In this document: in pieces, positions 44,671 through 58,128 of the stretch
How positions within the stretch are numbered: position 1 is the stretch's first letter
Layout of the letters: the number at the start of each line of letters is the position of its first letter
Source of the DNA: Allodiplogaster sudhausi
Lineage: Eukaryota; Nematoda; Chromadorea; Rhabditida; Diplogasteridae
Reading direction: 5' to 3'
Assembly (NCBI GenBank): GCA_945643635.1
Contig: CALZFC010000082.1
Location: forward strand, 418,501 to 482,500
Length of the DNA: 64,000 nucleotides
Position numbers and translations under genes: made by a program
Notes under the pieces: model-generated
Told to the model about the DNA's origin: nothing
The model's database searches: none
What the model saw: only the letters and a program-made list of their open reading frames with translations

Positions 44671-46739
44671 ACGGTTCGTCATCTGGTATTTGCCATTATT
44701 TTCACACTTTTTTGCAGCAATTTTTGATCAATATTTCTTTGCCTTACATAACTTTTTTTTATTTCGCATTTTTGCAAGTTGTATGTACATACATAAGTCT
44801 CCTTCGCTTTTTATTTTCTACAATTATTTTGCTCTCTCTCCCACCCTCTCTCTCTCTTTCTCTCTCTCTCTATCTCTCTCCCTCGATTAAGCACTCTACT
44901 TTTTCTGTATTCATTCTTTAGCAATCACTTCTAACTCATGCCAGCCGCGCAGTGTTCGTGGCGCTTTGCTGCTAATTTGCCTGTCGGCGCCTGAGAAGAG
45001 TCAGCTGAATGAATTAATTCGACCCCGTTCGACCCTTTTCTCTCTCCTCTCTCTCTCTCTCTCTCTCAATCTCTATCTCTCTCTCTTTCTCTGTCTGTCT
45101 CTCTTTCTCTCTCCATCTCTCTCATCTCTCTTCTCTGTCTTTTCTGTCTTCTCTTCTCTCTCCCTCTCCACTTCTCTTCTCTCTCTCTCTCTCCATCACC
45201 CCTATCTCTATCTTTCTCACTCTCTTTTCTCAACCCATTCACCGTCACTCAGTTCGAGCTCTTTGTAATCGCAACATTCTTATAAATTCTGTGTCTTTTT
45301 ATTGACTTTTCCTCAATTTTATGGCATTCAGCCCACTGGTCTTTGTACGTATTAAAAAGAGAAAAGAACGATTGATTTCAGCGCATATTACTGTATTATT
45401 CCCATTATTTATATTTTAATATTTACGTATGTCCCATATTTTCCTTTTTCTGTTTATGCGCACATTCTATTGCATTCTTGCATTGGTCATACTTTTCTTC
45501 TTCTTCGATGAGTTGCTGCACGTTTTGTGTTAGCTTAATTGTAGGCAAACAAAAAAACAGGCAGACTACTCTAGACATGATGCACTTGTTGTTTAGTAGT
45601 GTTGAAGTGAGTGATCAAACAAGAGAGAGTGAAAGAGAGGGCGAGATGTAGAGAGGGATAGCGATTGATCGAGAGAGAGAGACTGTGATTAGGATGAAGA
45701 AAGAGATGGAGAGAGAGAGAGAGCAATAAGAAGTGTAGAAGTGAAAGGTAGTGAAAAGACGGAAATACAATGTAGTGAAGGATAATAGTAGAGAGGAGAA
45801 TCAAGCAAATGAAAATAAAAAGAGAGAGTGAGAGAGAAAGGTATGAGACAGAGAAAGAGATGGTGGCATAGCGTGAAAAAGCACCTGTCGTGGTCTTGTG
45901 CATACATACTTACGTAGTACGCAATATATTGGAATCGCTCTATATCTCTTCAATTTTTCGGTATCTTTCTCCTCTTCTCTCTTTCTCTCTCTCTCCCTCT
46001 CTCTATCATTTATCTTTTATCGCTCATGCTTCTCCTCACTTCCTGTTTTCCCCTCAATATTCGTCCTGGTGCTCCCCGTAATCCGCCATTCTATGTCTCT
46101 AACTCTTTCTCTCTCTTTCTCTTTCTCTCTCTCTCTCTATTTCTCTCTCTCTCTATCTCTCTATCTACGTTTCCCTCTCCCCAGTTTCTCTCTCGCCTCT
46201 TTCCCTTTCTCTCTCTATCAGATTACGGCCACTCACACTCTCACTTTTACATCAATGCTGATGACCGGTGCCAGAAGTATTTTCGAGATGGTGAGAGATA
46301 GTGAGAAAGAAAGAGAGAAAGAAGAGACCAAGAAAGAAAAATGGAGATAGAAAGAGACAGTGAGAAAGTGAAATACAGAGAAGAGAGACAGTTAGAAAAT
46401 GAAAGGGAGAGAAATGCATTCGGCAATTGCGAGTAGCAGTCGAAAAAAAGATCGCAATGCCGAAATGTAAGGCAATTGAGTAATGACGGATAAAACTTTG
46501 TGAGGAGAGTCCAATGAAAGCGAGGGTGCGAGAGAGAAGGAGAGAGAGGGAGAGAGAGGAAGAGAGAGAGAGAGAGAGAGGAAGAGAAGGGGAAAGAGAG
46601 TGAGAGAGAGATTAGAGAGAGAGATTGAGAGTGTGAGTGAGAGATAAATGTAAAGGACGAGAGACGGTGACAACTTGACAAAGAGGGCCAGTACAAAGAA
46701 CACCCACTAATGGCGTTGTAGTAAGAGGAGGATTAGCAT

Positions 46740-47609
46740 CAAAGCGGCATTACTCTTCTTTGTGTTCATTCTTTTTTTTTCGTACGATGATGATGTTTTG
46801 AGGGTGAATTTCGTTCTGACCACTCATTGCATTCATTTTCTCATGGACCTGCCTGCCTTAAATAAAACAGACCATAATTTCAGCACTCTTTACTCTTACA
46901 ACGATTTATGAATCAGAATATTGTAAACTGCTTTGTTGATGCACTGAAATGACTAACAGACATTTTAGTGAAAGTCATTAATTACTAGTATTATCATTAT
47001 TATGTAATATGTGAGTTTTTTTTGTTGCAATTTACCAAGTGTATTCGCACTGTCATATGCACGTTTTTTTTCTGTTATCACGCTTCGAACCTGCATAAAT
47101 TATTTTCGGTCATCCTTCTCCTTTAAGCAATTTTATGCACTAATTAATCGCACTATCACTATATCCTTTTAAAAATAATTCATAAGTTTTTTAAACCAAA
47201 TTAATCACAATCAGTTTCTAGACTCTCCTCCGACAACAGTCTCAATGCTCGGGACAGCAAACCTCTCCTCTGTCTAGTCTACTTTTTCGTGTGGGGCGCC
47301 GCGACGATTCCGTAATTCTGTCGCGCCTGGCCTGCATTCTAACTCCATTCTACATTCATCTTAATCACCATATTATTACTACTACTACTTCATCTCGACT
47401 ATAACTACATATATTTTAATCAGTTGGTTCCATTTGTGGCTCATGCTTTATGACAATTTTTGTAGTTTTTTTTTAAATTTAGTACTAAAGGTAATACATA
47501 TGTAGATTGTTAATAATTTAATAAAAACAATGAATAAAGTAAAAAATTAAAGGGACTAAATATAAATTATGGTATTGAGCAATAAGGAAAGTATAAATGT
47601 TTTAAGGGT
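46740..47609. other. AT-rich intergenic, promoter side of the large gene
   Basis: No exon is seen. This stretch lacks CT/GA tracts, unlike its surroundings, and leads directly to the T-rich acceptor before the first ATG of the large plus-strand gene, so it may hold that gene's promoter. Confidence 0.4.
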
Positions 47610-47610
47610 T

Positions 47611-47623
47611 TGCTTTTTTCCAG
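47611..47623 (+). promoter_or_regulatory. Splice acceptor 5' of the start codon (possible trans-splice site)
   Basis: TGCTTTTTTCCAG precedes CTCACTACATCATCTTAA and then ATG. The in-frame TAA directly before ATG 47642 shows that this exon begins the protein in the phase used downstream. An acceptor just before a start codon is typical of nematode SL trans-splicing, though a 5'UTR cis intron is also possible. Confidence 0.5.
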
Positions 47624-47641
47624 CTCACTACATCATCTTAA

Positions 47642-47762
47642 ATGTCCGCACTCGGGCAGCAGCGTCGCTGGCCGAGCAGCAGCTCCAGCCAACCGAGAAG
47701 ATCGCCATCCGCATCCACGCTTACCACTGGAGTCGAACCGAGCACTTTTGGCACGAGGTTTG

Positions 47763-47807
<45 letters not shown>

Positions 47808-47842
47808 AGATAGAAAGAGAGAGAGAGAGGGAGGGAGAGAAG

Positions 47843-47885
<43 letters not shown>

Positions 47886-47886
47886 G

Positions 47887-47920
<34 letters not shown>

Positions 47921-50900
47921 TAGTGAGAGAGAGAGAGATAGGAGGGAGAGAGAGATAGAGAAAGAGAAATGACAGAGGCAAAGAGAGAGATGAGAGAGTG
48001 AGAGAGAGAGAGGTGAGAGAGACAAAGAGACAAATGAAAAGAGAAGGAGATGAAAGAGAGAATTTTTTCTGACAATTGTAGTTGCTGCTCGCTAAAGGCA
48101 CGAATTTAATAATGAGTTTCTTTTTCCTCTTCTTGAGCTGGAACTCTGTCCGCTGGAACAAGCCGTCGGCAGCGGCGCGCGGCCCCGCGACCACTCGACT
48201 AGGCGCCGCCTTTGAGAGGGTTGGAATATACAATTAAAAATAAATTAATAAAAAGCAAAAATAAATAAATAAAATTTTTTGGAATATAATATATTGACAT
48301 GGCCAAAACCAAAATAATGAAAGCACAGAGCAATGAATAAAAAGCAGAAGTGAGACATAACAAAATGGTATTGACTCAATTTAATTTGCTTTTAATTTTC
48401 AAGGAGAAGCCGTCGTATTCGTCGATTTCGCCGTCGCCGCGGCGTGACTACGCGAGCCCTGCCGCAAAGTCGGCTGCCGCCATCGCAAGGTCGGCAAATT
48501 AATTAATTAACTGTAATTAATTGATTAACTAAATAAGTAAATCAATAAATCATTAATCGTTGAGAACGATCACCCGCCACACAATGCAATGCATATCAGA
48601 AGATGTAAAAAATTTAAACCAAAATTTCTTTCAGAGTGAATTTAGAAGTTGAAATATTTCACTCTCAAACAGTTGAATGCTTCGGACAAAATTGTTGGAA
48701 AATCTTTTTTGACATCGTCTTACATGATTTTGTATTGACAAACCTATTGATATTCAAAATATTCTTTTCGTGCATATGGGGATATATCACATAACAAGAT
48801 TATCATATCTGCACTATGCCACAGCCCTATGTTTAACCGTCCCAAATCGATGAATAAACTGTGTCTTCTCCGGCTCCCACGTGTGTTCCCTCATTCCAGC
48901 GCTGCCTAGTAAGCAACATGACTTTTTCTGGCTAATTTTTTTTTTCGCTCTCTCAAATGACAACACGGCTCAATTAACATGATGCGAATACGGGTGACCT
49001 TGGGTTTTATACTTACAAACACATAAAACCGGCCACTAATTGAGGTCGTATTCTAGTGTCGGGCCATCGGTGAGCGCGCGAGCTTCGCGCTTCGATGCCA
49101 CCGTCAACGAGAAGTACCGTTCCGAAGCACGCGACCTCATCTCCAAGTACACGAGCAGAGAACGGCCGTCGGCGACTGGTACATCAAATATAAATATAAA
49201 TAAATAAATAAATATAGCACTAGATTAGTGGCTAGCAACATATTTGATGTAGATAAATAAATATCCCATATTAAGGCGGCTATTACTCTCGACACTTCGA
49301 GCCAGCCAAGCTGAAAGGTCAGCAGTTATGCGAACTCGCTCTCGGTCTTTTTCTCTCTTCACTCACTCTCTCTCTCTATTCTTTCTCTCTTTCACTCGCT
49401 CTTTCTAATTCGATTGATTCTCTGTCACTCATCTGCATCAAAAACCTACAAGATTTAAAATCCTCTCAGATGACGGGATGTGTATGTTCGTATTCATATC
49501 TGTTATAATAGTTGCATGCTGCATTTTGGAGTCCATAATCACTGAATGCTGCCACCCACGTACATATATACAATATAATATGCACATATAAGCTTTCACC
49601 AGTTTAGGCGACATTTCACGAAATTCGCCACAGAGAAGAAGCAGACATAGCTCGGGTAAAAGAAAAATGTGATAATCGATTGACCTTGGAGTAGAACGAA
49701 GAACGAAATCATGCACAACTGTTTCTTGCACGCCCTCGCATGGATTGGAACGAAAAGAATTTCGCCAAATTATATTTTATTTTTTTTAGAGAGATTTTCT
49801 ACTTATTAGAGAGGAGTCGTGTTGGTGAAAACTATTTTTAATTCTGTTAGTTTGTAATTTGTTTGTATCAAATTTTTTCCCTTTGATCAGCTTTCCTCCT
49901 TCGCTTTTTTCTGCTTCATTTGGCAAGTGGCGCTCATCACCTTTCCTCAAAGTGTGATGCGTTAGAAAAGAATGGTGTGCTTGGTCTATTTTTTGCATAG
50001 CATTCCATTATTAGAATGGTTTTGGCGGGAACGGAAAGAATTTGAACGGTCTTTTTTGGCTTGCAGTCGACTCAGTCGTCGCGGCACGTCCTACTTTTTC
50101 GACGAATGGCGCCATTCCTAGTGAGCGATACGCGTCGAGGAGCTCGGATTATCGTAAGGAATTTCTTTGAATTTTTTGCCATGTATTTGAGCTTGTAATT
50201 TTATCACTATTAAAAAATTTCCTGCATTGTTAAAGAGTGGAAGATAAAATAAGCGCGAGATTTCGAAAAGTACGACCTTGGGAAGGTAAAAGGAGAGATG
50301 ACGATTTTATTCCATATGTTTGAACTGTGCAATTGATTATCAATTTGAAGCCAAAACGAAAATGGCTACACAAAATCATTTTGCCATATGTCATATAGAA
50401 GATGTACACACTGACACATCTATCTATTATTCTTCAAACATGATTTCACTTGCCGTTTGTATTCCATTTATAATGTGGTTTTAATAGGCGCCTTTTTGCA
50501 GCCTATCGAAAGGCTGCTTCCGTGGCGCCCAGCCGACCCGCGACCCAGACGGCATTGTCAAGGTTGGCGGGAGAAATAAGAAATTCAAATAAATAAAATC
50601 AACAATTAAAAAAACAATATTACATAGTTTGAAAAAAGACCGTAGTATCGTGGCAACAAGCACATCTTTCTTTCAGCTACATTCCATCAATAACTCAAGC
50701 ACGTTTACGGTAAATTTTCGGTTATTGCATGCTCTTGGTAGTATGTCTAATTGTATGCACTTTCTCTATCGATTTTATTTCGGTAGACTCATTGCTTTTT
50801 TTTTCTTTGCCACCTGCGCCACTTCTCTTGCTATCCAACAGTTAGTTTCGTTTATTAGTATCTTTCTAGCAATATTTCTTATTATCTTCTTTCTATCTCT

Positions 50901-53900
50901 TCTGAAATCATTTGTGTTTACTACAATCATATTTATATATCCAAATTTGTGTTGTAATTATATAATAATAATAATTAATTTTATGAATGATGAATGATCA
51001 ATATAACAAAAAAGAAGAAATAGATAAATAAAATTAAAGACAAAAAACAAACAAGAAACCTGTCATACCTTTCAGATACTCGGTGGACTCGGCGCGAGCG
51101 ATCAAATCTCCAACACCGAGCAGAGCTTCAGTCACGCGTGATGCGCCGCTTTCTTCGCAGTTTGTTTATCTCATTTTTTCATGTATTTTTTTTTTAATTT
51201 TTTAAAGTCTATATATTGGTTGATTGTTTCATTGTTTTTTTTAAAATAATTTTTCTATTGATTGATTTATTTCTACTAGTTATCACTGACTAAAATTTAC
51301 TACACGAGAAAGAAAAGTATAATGTTTTCTGATAGCACTGCAAAATCAATCAAAAAGATGGAATACATTAAGGAATCGATTTTAAGCGTGCAATATTATA
51401 GCATTCTCAAGCAAGAACGGCCTTGGCGCCAGAGGCTGTCGGAAGGTAGCTTTAATTTCCTTTTTTTTTACATTATATTATATTTCACCATGATGATATT
51501 CTCCCTCTGGTCTTGTTCTCTCCCACTGCTCCTTCCCCCTGCATCTCTTCTCTCTCTCTCTCTATCACTCTGTCACTCTCTCTCTCTCACCATCTCTCTC
51601 AGTGCCAAAATCTGTTTCAGGCGCACGTGTGCGAGCTCTCCACGGCGACGACGTCTCTGCCAATTATCTTGCAGCTTCCCGAGCATCGAGGTTTCTTTTG
51701 TCGTCTCTACGCCAAAAAATAATTTAAAAAAAGTTGAGATGATATTTCTTCAGAAACACAAATGTCGAATGCTATTAGCCTATTTTACAATTCGTTTTCA
51801 TTAGTGAAAGCAATGAAAATGAGAGAATACCACAAAAGAGAGAGGAAGATACATACATATTAATATTGTATTTATTTTACAAATTGATAATACTATTTCT
51901 ATTTAATGGATATTGTTTAAATTTTAAACTTATATAAATACACACATCTTTCTTATAGCAGCACTTATGGCCGCCGAGCGGACACGTGAGTTTTGCAGCA
52001 GCCAGTTCTCTGTTATTGGAGAGGAAAATATCATCAAATTTTTGTCGGCGGGAAATTCAAAAATATTATTGTTGCTCTATTGTCGTAGACGAAGTTCGAT
52101 CGGCCGTGAGAGTGGCGATGACCTGTCGACGTCGCTGACCGCGCTGCGCAGCTACGTCTCGCAGCCGGCTACCGGGGTAGGCCATAGGCTTAACTTAACA
52201 GCCTTAACAAACTTAACCTTACATTTAAGTCTTAGCCTTAACCTCCGTAACCTTAGTCTTACAATTAGCCTCTACCTACTGTCCTCTCTCTCTCTCTCTC
52301 TCTGCCCTCCCTCACCAGCTCTCCGCATATCGCCTATTATAGCTCTCTCAGACCTAATGCTTCACATTGTCTCTGTCCATGGATGAAGAACAAAGTTGCT
52401 TATTTCTCTCTCTCTCTCTCTCACTCTTTGCTTTTCTCTTTTCTGTCTCTCCTCCCTCCCTCTTCCTCTCTCTATCTCTCCCTCTGCAGTACCGATCTCG
52501 AACCAGCTCGGTTGAGAGCTTCTCGGGACGCATCTCAATCAGCGTTCCTCGCATGACGTCATCCTCCGCGTACATCCCCAGCATCACGGCATCAGCCGCA
52601 TCCAAATACGCCGACTGCAACAACTCGTCGCTCGAGAGAGACGGAAAGATGAGCAGGTTTGAGCGGCAAATTCAAATGATGAATTTCAATTGCATTTTAG
52701 CATTTTCCTCCGTGTTATACTGAAATATGTATATAGTAGGTATATGTATTAGTCAATCATAAAGTAATAACAGTTAAGAAAAAAGAAGATGATCAACCAA
52801 CTTATAAATATAAGAAAAATATAAGTAAAATTCATGAAAATTGTCACAGACGCATGAACTGCATCTGCTGCATCAAAATACATAAGTGTAACCTTTTAGC
52901 CTTTCGTAATTGTCTCATAATTTGTTTTATCACTTACGGAAAGCTTCTTTTGTTTTGCCATTTCAGAAGCTACTCGCCCATCCGCTCCACACGCAACGCG
53001 TCCATCGCACGCAACGCGTCCATCGAACTCGATGCGTCAGCAAATCGATTGTGAATACGGGAGAAAAATGGGGATATGAATTTAAAAAAAAAACATTGTT
53101 TTTTTTAAAGAAATATGTAGTATATTGCTATTAAAAAAGAAGTTCAAGGATTCCTAAAATATTCATTAGCAAAATATACAATGATGATTATAATAATTAA
53201 AGATTCCGCTCGGCTCGCTCTTCGTCAGCCGAGTCTGCGGCGTCCGCTGCGTCGACGTCTCGTGGTGTCTCCGTGGCGCCCCGCTCGGCCACCATCCGCG
53301 AGAGCAGCCGCGAGGCGGCAGAGGCCGCACTCCCGCTGAAGCCCCCGACGCCCGGCTGCGAGAGCGGCGCAGGAGGCAGGAAGAGGAGCGGGCAAGCCAC
53401 GGGCAAGGAGAGAGGTACAAGGAGATGGAGTGCTCTTACAGGAGTCAATCTTAAACTTGTGCCTTCTCGTGGTCAAGGAGAGAGGGCGGAGGGTTCTTAA
53501 AGGAGCATTCATTTGATATTGCGATTGTATTTCGGGGTCCTTTAAGAATGGGTTTCGAAAGTATACATACATAAAGAAGTCCATCTTTTGAATCGGGCAC
53601 TTGTCAACTCTCTGCTCTCTCTCTCTCTCTCTCTTTAAATTTTCTCTGTCTCTCTCATTCTCCATCTTTCTCACTTTTATTCCAACTCTCTCTCTATCTC
53701 TTTCTCTTTAACTCTATCCATCTCCACACCCTTACTCAGCTGCTCGTCGCACTTCACGCCAACGCAGCGAAGTGTCCTCATCGTCGGAAGAAGAAGGAGG
53801 CCGCACTGATATCAGCCGAGCGAGAGCGGAAGAGCGAGCGAAGAGACGAAGAGCGACCAGCAGGAAGAGGAGCGGCTCACGAGCAAAGGAGGACGAGAGA

Positions 53901-54448
53901 GGTGAGACAGAGAGAAAAGAGAGAAAGAGAGAAAGAGAGAGGGAGAAATAGAGAGCAGGAGAAAGAGAGAGAGAGAAAGATTTAATATTTAATACTTAAT
54001 ACAGTCTTCTTATATTTAATGCAGTTTAAATATTTAATACAGTCGTAATATATTTAATGTCGACTTAAAATATTTAATAAATTCTTTTATTTATTAATAT
54101 ATTCATTTTATTAAACCCTCTTCTCTAGCTCTTATTGCTCATTTCTCGGTGACTCCGAGCTGCCATTCCCTTTTTAAATGCCATACACTGATTGTGAGCT
54201 CTCTCTGTCTCTCTCTCTGTCCCTCTCTCTGTCTCTCTCTCTGTCCCTCTCTCTGTCTCTCTCTCTCTGTCCCTCTCTCTGTCTCTCTCTCTCTGTCTCC
54301 GTTATCTCTCTCCTCAGATTGCATGCCTCTCCACTCCCTCTCTCTTTCTGTGTTATTGTTGTTAACCAGTACTGTCTCGCTTCTCATTTTTCCTTGTTGT
54401 TCAGACGCCACGTGCGCCAGCAGCCAGGCCGGCAGTCGACGGCCATCG
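47642..54448 (+). CDS. N-terminal half of the large gene (exons 1-16)
   Basis: This part is rich in Ser, Arg and Ala and probably disordered. Exon 1 starts MSALGQQRRWPSSSSSQPRR. Exon 4 has the only strongly patterned segment, RFDATVNEKYRSEARDLISK followed by YTSRERPSA. Exon 5 is just GGYYSRHFEPAKLK. Exon 12, the longest Ser-rich one, includes RTSSVESFSGRISISVPRMT. Exon 13 repeats RNASIARNASI, a 24-base internal duplication. Exon 14 carries an Ala/Ser run and KPPTPG. Exon 15 is very basic and acidic in turn (SSSSEEEGG, AEERAKRRRATSRKRSGSR). Many RxxS and SP motifs would suit kinases. Exon 10 is a 27-base microexon. Confidence 0.75.
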
Positions 54449-55061
54449 GTAAGTCATGGCATACGGCTTGTTACTTTTTTTTTAAAATTTATTTCGTATT
54501 TCTTTTTATTACAAAAATTTTTTTTACAAAATTTAAAGAAAATATTAAAAATTCATATTACTAAAACAAAAATGCTAAGAAAGATTAAAGTCAACAAAAT
54601 CATATTTTTAAAAAAATTAAATAAACCTCTGTTATAAAAACGTACATTAAATATAAAAGTTTTATGGCGCATTTTTGTACGTATATGTCCTTATTTCGAA
54701 ATTTAGAAAAAAATAGTCCTATTACATTGATTATCTGGAAGCTAGCAATGAGATGATGTGTGCAAAAAAAGAAGATATAAATTAGCTTTGTAACCTGGTT
54801 TGCCAGCATAAGACGTTGAATAATAAAGACTGGATAGATTTTTTTAATCTGCAAACTTCAAGCATCATTCCATCTCTTTCTCTCTCTTTCTCGCTCACTC
54901 TCTCTCTAGCTCTCTCTTTCTCTCTCTCTCTCTTGCTCTTTCTCTTACCTTCTCTCTCTCTTCTATGGAAACATCTGGCGATCATCCGATAGCGAGTGAC
55001 CAATTCGTATGGAGCATCTAAAGGAGCCCTCACATTTGATAGGCATAGAAATAGCGATTCA

Positions 55062-55104
<43 letters not shown>

Positions 55105-58079
55105 AATAGATTGAGAGAGAGAGAGTGTGTAAGAGAGTTGAAGGAAAGGCAATAGTAAGAGAGAGTGAAAAAGATAAAGATATTGAGAAAGATCAAGAGA
55201 GCAGAGGACCGAGGGAGAGATAAAAAAAAGCAAGGGAAGACTACTACGGCTACTTTATGTACGACTTCGGAGTAGCAATCCAATCCAACGACATTGTCGT
55301 TTTCTCTGGATCCCTTTTCTTTTATTTCTCTCTTTCGTATTGATCAAATTCCCTGACGGAAACAATGTCTTCAAATGTTTGCTACTCGCATCCTCGATTC
55401 TCATCGATTTTGAGAATAATCTCTTTAAGTTATTATACAATAATAGAAGCTAGTAGAGTTTTTTCTCTTTCTTCTACACATAGTTTTATCCTTGTTACAT
55501 GTTTTGAGTACCCAAACAAGCCTCCATTCCTACTAGTAGTAGGACTTGAGAGAGTGTCTACTCATAATAATAATAATAATAATGGTAAAAGCTTCTCTCT
55601 TACCATGGTGACGTCTCCAGTCAGGCAATCAGTGTCATAAGAGTGGATGGATGAATGAACGAGGTGGCCCAAGGGCGAACTCTCTACTCTTATTCTTCTT
55701 CTTCTCCTCTTTCTGCCACAGTCGTCTTTTAGGCGTGTATATGCAAGAGCCCGTCCCGATCAATCTTATTACAACTTTCCACCATCAAATCTCGTGCTCT
55801 GTTCACACACCGTTTCGCGTTCTATTTCTCTGCTCTTGATCTCTCTCTCTCTCTTTCTCTCTCTCTCTATCTCGCTCTTTCTCTGTCCTCTTTTTCTTCA
55901 AAGAACTTCAATTTCTGGACCAGATCTCTCTTTTCACACTTTTTCTTTGTTTCTCGCTCTATCTCTCTCTCTCTTTCATCACTCGTCCATCTATTGCCTT
56001 TCTCTAACCATCTCCCTCTCTCTATCATTCTCTGAATCTCTGAACTTCTCAGTCTCGCTCTCTTTTTCACTCATCCTTATCTCCAGCTTATCTCTCCGCT
56101 TCTATTCTCTATGTCGCTTTTGCTGCTTCTCTTTGTGGAAAAGATTCACTCGTTTAGTTTTAATGATCATGTGCCGCCCGGGTTTAATAAATTCATAGTG
56201 GTAGTAAACTTTCATAGTTACATAATTTATTTGTTATCGTTCTCTTACAATGTTTTTTCTTCTCTTTCAACTTATTTCTTATTTTATTTTTTTCCCATTC
56301 GCTTTTCGGATCATTTGCTTGCCAACGTGCAGTTTTGCCTTGCTTGATTGATTTCTTCGTTCACTCCCAAAAATACGAACCTGCTTTTTGAATATAGAAA
56401 AGTGCAATTTTTCCGTACTTTCTTTACTGCCGTTGGCGGGTAATTTGAATCCCGAATATGCTGCAATTGTTGTGTTTAGACACGATGAACGAATTAGATA
56501 GAGCACGTCGACGGTATTGGCGGTGCTGAGGATGAATCACTAATCAACCACATAAATCTTTGTTTTGGCTCTGAGCCAAAAATTAAATTCTGGCAAGTTG
56601 CCAAAAAAATATGTGCCCTTGCTCTCGCGACGATGTCGTCCAGCTCGAGGAGGTGCCTGAGGGCCAAGGTAGCCCAGTCAGGCAGTTCCGCATGCGTCGA
56701 AGGAGAACATGGGAGGATGCTCTCGCAGAGGAAGAGGAAGAAGAAGAAGAAGAGTTGGACGATGTTGAGCAGAGGAAAAGGGTCGGCTGAGAATGATACA
56801 AATAATATCAATAATAATAATATTAATAACAGTAATAATAATGTCAACAGTAATAACAACTAATTGTTGAAAAAAATTTATTTGTAAATATATTATTATA
56901 TTTGAAAAAGTGTTATACGGACTTTTTTGCAGACTGCTTCAACGGATGTTCCGAAGAAGGCGGCCAATTCGTAAGTCGATTTATTTATTATTTTATTAGG
57001 TAAACCGTTTGCATCGGAAAACGAAAGAAGATAATATTTTTATCTATTGAGATGCTAGAGAATCCAAGGTAATCGAGGAAGCTAAAGTTGTTTTGGCCAT
57101 ACGGATTTGTTGTGGGTTCGCATCAGGTGATAGATAATGAGGGAAGAGGAGAGCGAGAGAAAGAAAGGTGCAGTTAAAGGGAGGAAGTGAAAAATATGAG
57201 AGTGAGCGGAGAGGGTGAGGCAGAGAGGAGTGTGCAGATTAGAGAGAAAAAATCATCGATCGCTTGCGTTTAAGGTAGCAAAAAGATATGAAAGTTTTGG
57301 AGTAGAAAGCTTATTATGAAATTAAGAGAAGAAACCAAGGATGCATGCAAGGATGTAAGGGAGTAAAAAGAGATTGGATGGAGAGAGAGAGAGAGGGAGA
57401 GAGAGAGAGAGAGAGAGAGTCAGGTCAACAAAAACTAGAGAGAGAGACAGAAGAAGAAAATAAGGTGCAAAGATATTAATAATAAAAAAGAAGAAATATG
57501 ACAGGAAGATGGAAGAGGCAACGATTGAAGGAAGTTTGAACAGAGGGAAAGCTGGCGATAAGAAACTTTGCAAGCACATGTGCATCTGCACCTTCTCCAA
57601 AAGCGCTGTTCCATTTTTCTCTATATCTCTCTCTTCTCTCTCCTCCCTCTCTCGCTCTCTCACTTTTCCTGCTCTCTCTCTCTCAATCGTTCACTCTCCT
57701 TCTCTCTCTAATTCTCTCTCTCACTCACTCACTCCTTCTCTACCTAGCACATCTCGGCTTCTATCAACAGCGAGCTCGAAAGTTCGCTGAAAATGCTTGG
57801 AGTTATGGGAGAGAATAAGTGGGAAAGAGAACGTAATAGAGAGAAAAGCATGCAATACTTTGGCTTAGAGAAATGAAAACAGAACGAGTTGAGGGGAACG
57901 GAAAGGGGAGAGAGAGAGGGGATTGAGAGATGGTGAGAGAGATATAGAGAGCGAGGAAAGGAGAGGGAGGTATAGAGAGAGAGAGAAAGAGAGAGAGAGA
58001 GAGGGAGAGAAAGAGGAAAAGAGTTAGAGTGAAAAGAGAGTGAGAGACGAAGATAGAGGGTGAGATAAAAGAGAGGGAG

Positions 58080-58128
<49 letters not shown>

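Larger units (their letters stand above)
38395..46750 (+). other. Coding-like islands between CT/GA tracts; possible decayed or unresolved gene
   Basis: Short plus-strand segments have protein-like composition. They include ESLKLDKTRSCLSLNSTPDK (38405), KLFDYRARSGVKQKVPSH (40128), ERTSSEIRRITERSTPQLTY after a TTTTTTGCAG acceptor (40499), FWKKQQLRLAELDAKEE (about 43540), EWCSEQLTELKVSEKFQALN (44423), SAPEKSQLNELIRP (about 44990) and HSHFYINADDRCQKYFRDG before a GTGAGA donor (about 46230). Some have fair splice signals, but phases do not chain and no family is recognised. They may be exons of one long-intron gene or fragments of several. Confidence 0.3.

Noticed and set aside
51427..51446. Possible extra exon (P-R-T-A-L-A-P-E-A-V-G) of the large gene
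   Set aside because: It would shift the next exon out of the better frame; skipping it keeps phase from 51137 to 51621.
56494..56859. 121-codon minus-strand open frame with LPDWATLALRHLLELDD
   Set aside because: Protein-like in part, but the plus-strand exon 56644-56781 fits the phase chain of the large gene on both sides.
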